DNA of 39,684 nt from Caenispirillum bisanense (GTDB lineage Bacteria; Pseudomonadota; Alphaproteobacteria; Rhodospirillales; Rhodospirillaceae): assembly GCA_945906455.1 (NCBI GenBank), contig CAMDRB010000005.1, positions 1 through 39,684 on the forward strand. The letters run 5' to 3'. Within the stretch, counting starts at the first letter, position 1. Each line of letters starts with the position of its first letter. The notes under the pieces were generated by a model. The model made no database searches and was not told the origin of the DNA. It was given only the letters and a program-made list of their open reading frames with translations. A program made the translations under genes and the position numbers. Positions 36,379 to 39,684 of this stretch are shown here, in pieces.

Positions 36379-37364
36379 CAGCGGTACGGGTCCAGTTGCG
36401 AAAGATAATTCTGTACGGTGGCGCTAACGCCGTCTTCCAGTGACATGAATGGCTTGGCATAGCCCGCCCGGCGCAAACGGTCCATCCGCGCCTCGGTAAA
36501 GTACTGGTATTGATCGCGGATGTCCGCCGGTGTGTCGCGAAATGTGACCCTGGGCTCGCGGCCAACGGCGCGGTACACGGCGGCGGCGAGATCCATAAAA
36601 CTACGTGCCTTGCCGGAACCGAGATTAAACAAACCACTGCCGCGCTTGTGTTCGAGAAGCCACAACATGACATCGCAACAGTCCTCGACAAAGACAAAGT
36701 CGCGCAGCTGTCCGCCGTCGCGGTAGGCGGCGTTGTGGGAGCGGAACAGTTGATAGGGTTGATCCGCGACCGCCATGGGATGAATTTGCGGCACGAGGCT
36801 CGCTTGGCGCCTCTTGTGGAACTCATTGGCGCCATAGACGTTGAAGAATTTCAGACCCGCCCAAAACGGCGGCGCCGGCGCTCCCGACGAGGATTCCTGG
36901 GCCACGAACAAGTCGAAACGGTGCTTGCTCTGGCCGTAGGGGTTCAAGGGTATGAGACGCGCGAGTGCGTCAACGGAACCGTCGTCGTCGAAGCCGGCGC
37001 GGCCGTCGCCGTAGGTGGCGGCAGAGGATGCGTAAATCAGCGGCACCTGATGCCGCCCGCACCAGACCCACAGTGCGCAGCTCAGGCGGACGTTGACTTC
37101 GTCCAACTTGGCTAGATCGCGTTCGGTGGTCGAGGTTATGGCGCCGAGGTGGTAGATCGCCTTGATGGCGGACGCGTGCTGGTCAAGGAACGCGAAAGTC
37201 TGCTCGGGGGCGATGATGTGGGCCAAGCGGCGCTTGGCGAGGTTACGGATCTTGTGGGCGTCGTCGCAGCGATCAACGGCCGCGAGCGGAGCGAACCCCC
37301 GCGCCTCAAGGCTCGCGAGAAGATTGGAACCTATGAAACCGGCGCCGCCGGTGACGACATACAT
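36378..37364 (-). CDS. hldD: ADP-L-glycero-D-manno-heptose 6-epimerase
   Basis: 328 residues, extended short-chain dehydrogenase fold. GGAGFIGSNL (6-15) binds NADP, YGQSKHRFD supplies the Tyr-x-x-x-Lys pair, and FFNVYGANEFHKRRQAS matches HldD rather than general UDP-glucose epimerases. It makes the heptose precursor for the lipopolysaccharide inner core. It is the first gene of the five-gene minus-strand envelope operon and diverges from ubiK across 151 bp. Confidence 0.93.
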   Translation of the reverse strand: MYVVTGGAGFIGSNLLASLEARGFAPLAAVDRCDDAHKIRNLAKRRLAHIIAPEQTFAFLDQHASAIKAIYHLGAITSTTERDLAKLDEVNVRLSCALWVWCGRHQVPLIYASSAATYGDGRAGFDDDGSVDALARLIPLNPYGQSKHRFDLFVAQESSSGAPAPPFWAGLKFFNVYGANEFHKRRQASLVPQIHPMAVADQPYQLFRSHNAAYRDGGQLRDFVFVEDCCDVMLWLLEHKRGSGLFNLGSGKARSFMDLAAAVYRAVGREPRVTFRDTPADIRDQYQYFTEARMDRLRRAGYAKPFMSLEDGVSATVQNYLSQLDPYR

Positions 37365-37473
37365 CCGCGCGAACCCCAGGGAGAATTACCCGGTAGTTAT
37401 GCCCAACTCCGCCGCCGCCGCCAACGCTGCTCGTGATGTTGGGCCGTTGCATCGCGCGGGGCGAACGCCGATA

Positions 37474-37491
37474 TTGGCAGGTGAGTGCCAA
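37474..37491. promoter_or_regulatory. Inverted repeat upstream of ubiK
   Basis: TTGGCA (37474-37479) and TGCCAA (37486-37491) are perfect complements around GGTGAG, 24 bp before the ubiK start, within the hldD-ubiK divergent region. The spacing suits a dimeric regulator site or a small leader hairpin. No regulator gene is adjacent. Confidence 0.4.
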
Positions 37492-37515
37492 CGGATGCCA
37501 AAGGAGGATTGCGCC

Positions 37516-37776
37516 GTGCAAAGCCAGAATCGGATTTTCGATGATATCGCCAGGGTGGCGGGCGGCGCTCTTAGCGCCCTCGGCGGATTGAAGCAGGAAA
37601 TCGAAGCCATGGTTCGCGACCGCTTCGAGCGATTCATGGCCGAGGGCAACTTCGTGCGCCGTGAGGAATTCGATGTTGTTCAAGCCATGGTGGCCGCGGC
37701 GCGAGCCGAACAGGAAAAGCTGACCGCACGGGTCACCGAACTTGAGCGGAGCTTGTCGGCCAAGCGCGGCGGCTGA
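37516..37776 (+). CDS. ubiK: Ubiquinone biosynthesis accessory factor UbiK (BMFP/YqiC family)
   Basis: 86 residues from GTG 37516: IFDDIARVAGGALSALGG forms an amphipathic N-terminal helix, NFVRREEFDVVQAMVAAARA a conserved middle, and EQEKLTARVTELERSL a C-terminal coiled coil that makes trimers in the family. UbiK interacts with UbiJ in the lipid-handling part of ubiquinone synthesis. AAGGAGG at 37501-37507 with 8 nt spacing decides for the GTG over the upstream ATG 37495. Confidence 0.88.
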   Translation: MQSQNRIFDDIARVAGGALSALGGLKQEIEAMVRDRFERFMAEGNFVRREEFDVVQAMVAAARAEQEKLTARVTELERSLSAKRGG

Positions 37777-37807
37777 ACACGAAGGCGCCGCCGCCGGTTT
37801 CTCGCCC

Positions 37808-38011
37808 CGGTTTCCCACGTCGGTTTCCCACGTCGGTTGCCGTTGGCGCCGACTCTTATCCACAGCGAATTTGTCCCCGGCCGCGCCGCCTTTCTGGGTG
37901 TTTCGGGGCTAAGTCTGCGACTCGGCGGATTCCTTCATGATTTAGTGTTGCGGCTCCCTAGGGCCTACTATATCTTGAATCTTAGGGCGGCGGTCTAAGG
38001 GGATTCCGCCC
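37808..38011 (+). promoter_or_regulatory. ubiK-ybjN intergenic region: DnaA box, five GANTC sites, 13-bp repeat
   Basis: CGGTTTCCCACGT is tandemly repeated at 37808-37820 and 37821-37833. A consensus DnaA box TTATCCACA (37856-37864) directly abuts GACTC (37851-37855). More GANTC sites are at 37919-37923, 37928-37932, 37977-37981 and 38002-38006. CCCTAGGG (37956-37963) is palindromic, and GGGCGG/CCGCCC (37985-37990 with 38006-38011) could form a leader hairpin. Weak TTGCGG/TATCTT elements may be the ybjN promoter. The mix suggests cell-cycle control through DnaA and CcrM methylation (inference). Confidence 0.5.
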
Positions 38012-38044
38012 AAATCGGCCCAGGGCTTTTTCGGGGGGTCAACT

Positions 38045-38548
38045 ATGCAATCGAGTACGTTACGCCGCACATCGACGACGGCCGTCAGCAATCCCATTGA
38101 TCTCATCGAAGAAGTCATCTCCGGCAAGGACTGGGTCTACGACCGCCGCTGCGAGACCGAGCTGGCCGTTGAAGCGCCGGGAAGTTGGTGCGATTACGGC
38201 ATGTTTTTCGCCTGGTCCGAGGACCTGAGCGCACTGCATTTTTCCTGCGCACTTGATATGCGCGTGCAGAACAAATTGATGGGGCAAATCTACGAGCTCC
38301 TCGCCAAGCTCAACGAACGTCTGTGGATGGGTCACTTCGCCGTTTGGGTGGAGGAGGGCATACCCATGTTCCGCCATACCGTGCGTTTGAGCGACCGCGT
38401 CGATACCGAGACGATTGGGGAACTCATGGAGCTGGCCATGGCTGAATGCGAACGCTACTACCCGGCGTTCCAATTCGTGATCTGGGGCGGGCGCACCGCC
38501 GAGGACGCCATCGCTAGTTCATTGCTCGATACCGTCGGCGAAGCCTGA
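38045..38548 (+). CDS. YbjN domain-containing protein
   Basis: 167 residues. NPIDLIEEVISGKDWVYDR, GSWCDYGMFFAWSEDLSALHFSCALDM and the long helix around YELLAKLNERLWMGHFAVW are typical of alphaproteobacterial YbjN proteins, which share the type III secretion chaperone-like fold. The molecular function is not known; E. coli YbjN affects motility and stress traits. A G-run before AACT and the ATG acts as ribosome-binding site. proC follows 79 bp downstream. Confidence 0.88.
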   Translation: MQSSTLRRTSTTAVSNPIDLIEEVISGKDWVYDRRCETELAVEAPGSWCDYGMFFAWSEDLSALHFSCALDMRVQNKLMGQIYELLAKLNERLWMGHFAVWVEEGIPMFRHTVRLSDRVDTETIGELMELAMAECERYYPAFQFVIWGGRTAEDAIASSLLDTVGEA

Positions 38549-38627
38549 GCCTGTTCGCGGGACGACCCGCCTTTCGGCAATCAAAACACTACTTAGCAGC
38601 CCCCAGAGCCGGTGCTATCGTCTCGCC

Positions 38628-39446
38628 ATGATCGACGGCACGATCCTCTTGGTTGGCTGCGGTAAGATGGGCGGCGCGCTCCTCGACGGTTGGTTCAAGC
38701 GCGGCCTAAATCCCGTCGACGCCATGGTTGTCGAGCCTGCCGGCCGCGGTGCGGTAGCGCCTTGTAAAACGCACCGCGCCCTGGCGTGCCTGCCCCATGT
38801 TCGCGACGTGCCCCGCGATTTCAGGCCCGACGTCGTGCTGTTCGCGGTCAAGCCCCAAGTCGCCGACGACATCGTTCCGGCCTACGCTCACCTGGCTGCA
38901 CAGCAGCCGGTGTTCTTGTCGGTTGTCGCCGGCAAAACCACCGCTTACTTCCAGAATCGCCTGGGCGCGGAGGCGGTTGTGCGTGCGATGCCCAACACGC
39001 CGGCGGCGGTCGGCAAGGGCGTCAGCGTGCTCTATGCCGCGCCCGCAGTCAGCGCCATACAGCGCCGGGTTTGCGAAGTCTTGCTCTCCGCGGTCGGTGC
39101 GGTGGAATGGATCGCCGATGAAAAGCTGATGGATGCGGTTACAGCCGTATCCGGAAGCGGTCCGGCCTACGTCTTTTTGCTGATGGAATCTCTCCGCGAC
39201 GCCGGTATTGAGGCCGGCTTGCCGCCGGACTTAGCCGCGCGCCTCGCGCGTGCCACCGTAGCCGGGTCAGGTGCGTTGCTGGAGGCCGGCGATACGTCGC
39301 CCGAAATCCTGCGCCAGAATGTGACCAGCCCGGGCGGCACCACGGCTGCGGCCCTGGGCGTCCTGATGGGACCCGACGGTCTCAAGCCGTTGCTGGCGAA
39401 GGCGGTTGCCGCGGCGACCGCGCGTTCGAAGGAACTGGGCGGTTAG
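38628..39446 (+). CDS. proC: Pyrroline-5-carboxylate reductase
   Basis: 272 residues. LLVGCGKMGGALL (7-19) is the NAD(P)-binding loop, VRAMPNTPAAVGKG the family motif in the Rossmann domain, and AVSGSGPAYVFLLMESLRDAG with LARATVAGSGALL the C-terminal dimerisation signature. The enzyme performs the last step of proline synthesis. A short GCGGG/CCCGC hairpin at 38557-38570 separates it from ybjN. The IS630-like element begins within 125 bp downstream. Confidence 0.97.
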   Translation: MIDGTILLVGCGKMGGALLDGWFKRGLNPVDAMVVEPAGRGAVAPCKTHRALACLPHVRDVPRDFRPDVVLFAVKPQVADDIVPAYAHLAAQQPVFLSVVAGKTTAYFQNRLGAEAVVRAMPNTPAAVGKGVSVLYAAPAVSAIQRRVCEVLLSAVGAVEWIADEKLMDAVTAVSGSGPAYVFLLMESLRDAGIEAGLPPDLAARLARATVAGSGALLEAGDTSPEILRQNVTSPGGTTAAALGVLMGPDGLKPLLAKAVAAATARSKELGG

Positions 39447-39497
39447 AGGCGATTTTCCGATGGCTTGATTCCGGGGCCAAGCGGTGAAACCATTCGC

Positions 39498-39684
39498 TAG
39501 TGGATCAAATCTAAGAAAAAGAATCCATTGGGGATTCCCTGACCGATACTGTCGTGCGAGTCTGGCGGATGCACCAGACAAAGCACGTTATCAAGCGACT
39601 GAGTGCCAAGTCCCGCGCGACGCTTGAGGGGGTATTGGCGGACCGCAACAGCCCGCAGAAGTACGTATGGCGCTCCCAGATCGT
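39498..39684 (+). mobile_element. Left end of an IS630-family-like insertion sequence (partial)
   Basis: The transposase start at 39569 marks an element running off the right edge. Its outer end cannot be fixed; a TA at 39498-39499, the dinucleotide IS630 elements target, is one guess. An inverted repeat GAATCC (39521-39526) with GGATTC (39532-39537) lies upstream of the transposase. GANTC sites are at 39467, 39521, 39533 and 39558. Confidence 0.55.
39569..39684 (+). CDS. IS630-like transposase (partial, N-terminal 38 residues)
   Basis: The frame from ATG 39569 stays open to the edge and reads RLSAKSRATLEGVLADRN followed by SPQKYVWRSQIV. ADRNSPQKxVWRxxIV is the N-terminal motif I recognise from a group of alphaproteobacterial IS630 transposases, just before their helix-turn-helix region. 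The DDE catalytic domain would lie beyond the window. GTG 39554 is an alternative in-frame start. It follows proC on the same strand. Confidence 0.7.
   Translation, partial: MHQTKHVIKRLSAKSRATLEGVLADRNSPQKYVWRSQI

Noticed and set aside
37777-38044. Chromosomal replication origin
   Set aside because: Only one exact DnaA box, no strongly AT-rich segment, no CtrA TTAA-N7-TTAA site, and none of the usual origin neighbours (hemE, parAB, gidA, dnaA). Kept as a regulatory finding instead.

Overview
The window is a GC-rich stretch of what looks like an alphaproteobacterial chromosome, probably near the Rhodospirillales (inference from gene content, not from a search). Pointers are a CcrM-type GANTC methyltransferase, ETF-ubiquinone oxidoreductase with a divergent alphaproteobacterial-type uracil-DNA glycosylase, a DUF1285-NUDIX-DUF6111-CCA block, a petABC operon and a ubiK-ybjN-proC block. 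Nearly all of it is core metabolism and housekeeping. The only clear mobile DNA is the start of an IS630-like transposase cut by the right edge.

Layout. 1-7540, minus strand: a truncated lipoprotein amidase, tRNA-Gln(UUG), a DsbD/ScsB-like reductase, ispE, a TPR protein and ETF-QO. 7828-13490, plus strand: a small membrane protein, an AI-2E/PerM-family permease, a family 4-like UDG, moaB, an exported peroxiredoxin, rnhB and ccrM. 13515-20521, minus strand: a MoxR - DUF58 - BatA/DUF4159 - VWA/GATase-like cluster read from 20521 downwards. 20606-23499, plus strand: DUF1285, CoA pyrophosphatase, DUF6111 and cca. trmL follows on the minus strand and petABC on the plus strand (24463-27034). 27110-29751, minus strand: ychF, pth, rplY. 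Then come a HAD-IB phosphatase (+), an unknown exported protein (-), prs (-), and a tightly overlapping minus-strand operon hldD-lgt-midA-like-pgeF-lipoprotein (37364 down to 32807). The right end carries ubiK, ybjN and proC (+), then the IS630-like element.

How the genes work together. petABC and ETF-QO both feed or oxidise the quinone pool. The MidA-like methyltransferase (complex I assembly) and UbiK (ubiquinone biosynthesis accessory factor) serve the same respiratory chain. hldD, lgt, pgeF and the lipoproteins serve the cell envelope. cca, trmL, pth, ychF, rplY and tRNA-Gln serve translation.

No wholly new multi-gene system is evident. The most interesting signals are non-coding. GANTC sites, the target of the CcrM encoded here, cluster in three places: the ccrM upstream region and first codons, the ubiK-ybjN intergenic region (where one abuts a consensus DnaA box), and the left end of the IS630-like element. 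Other points are an inverted repeat just upstream of the rplY ribosome-binding site, a large hairpin pair between cca and trmL, three 15-bp-spaced direct repeats between moxR and the DUF1285 gene, and a four-gene MoxR/VWA membrane cluster of unknown job. All counts and positions were read by eye; no search or folding program was run.
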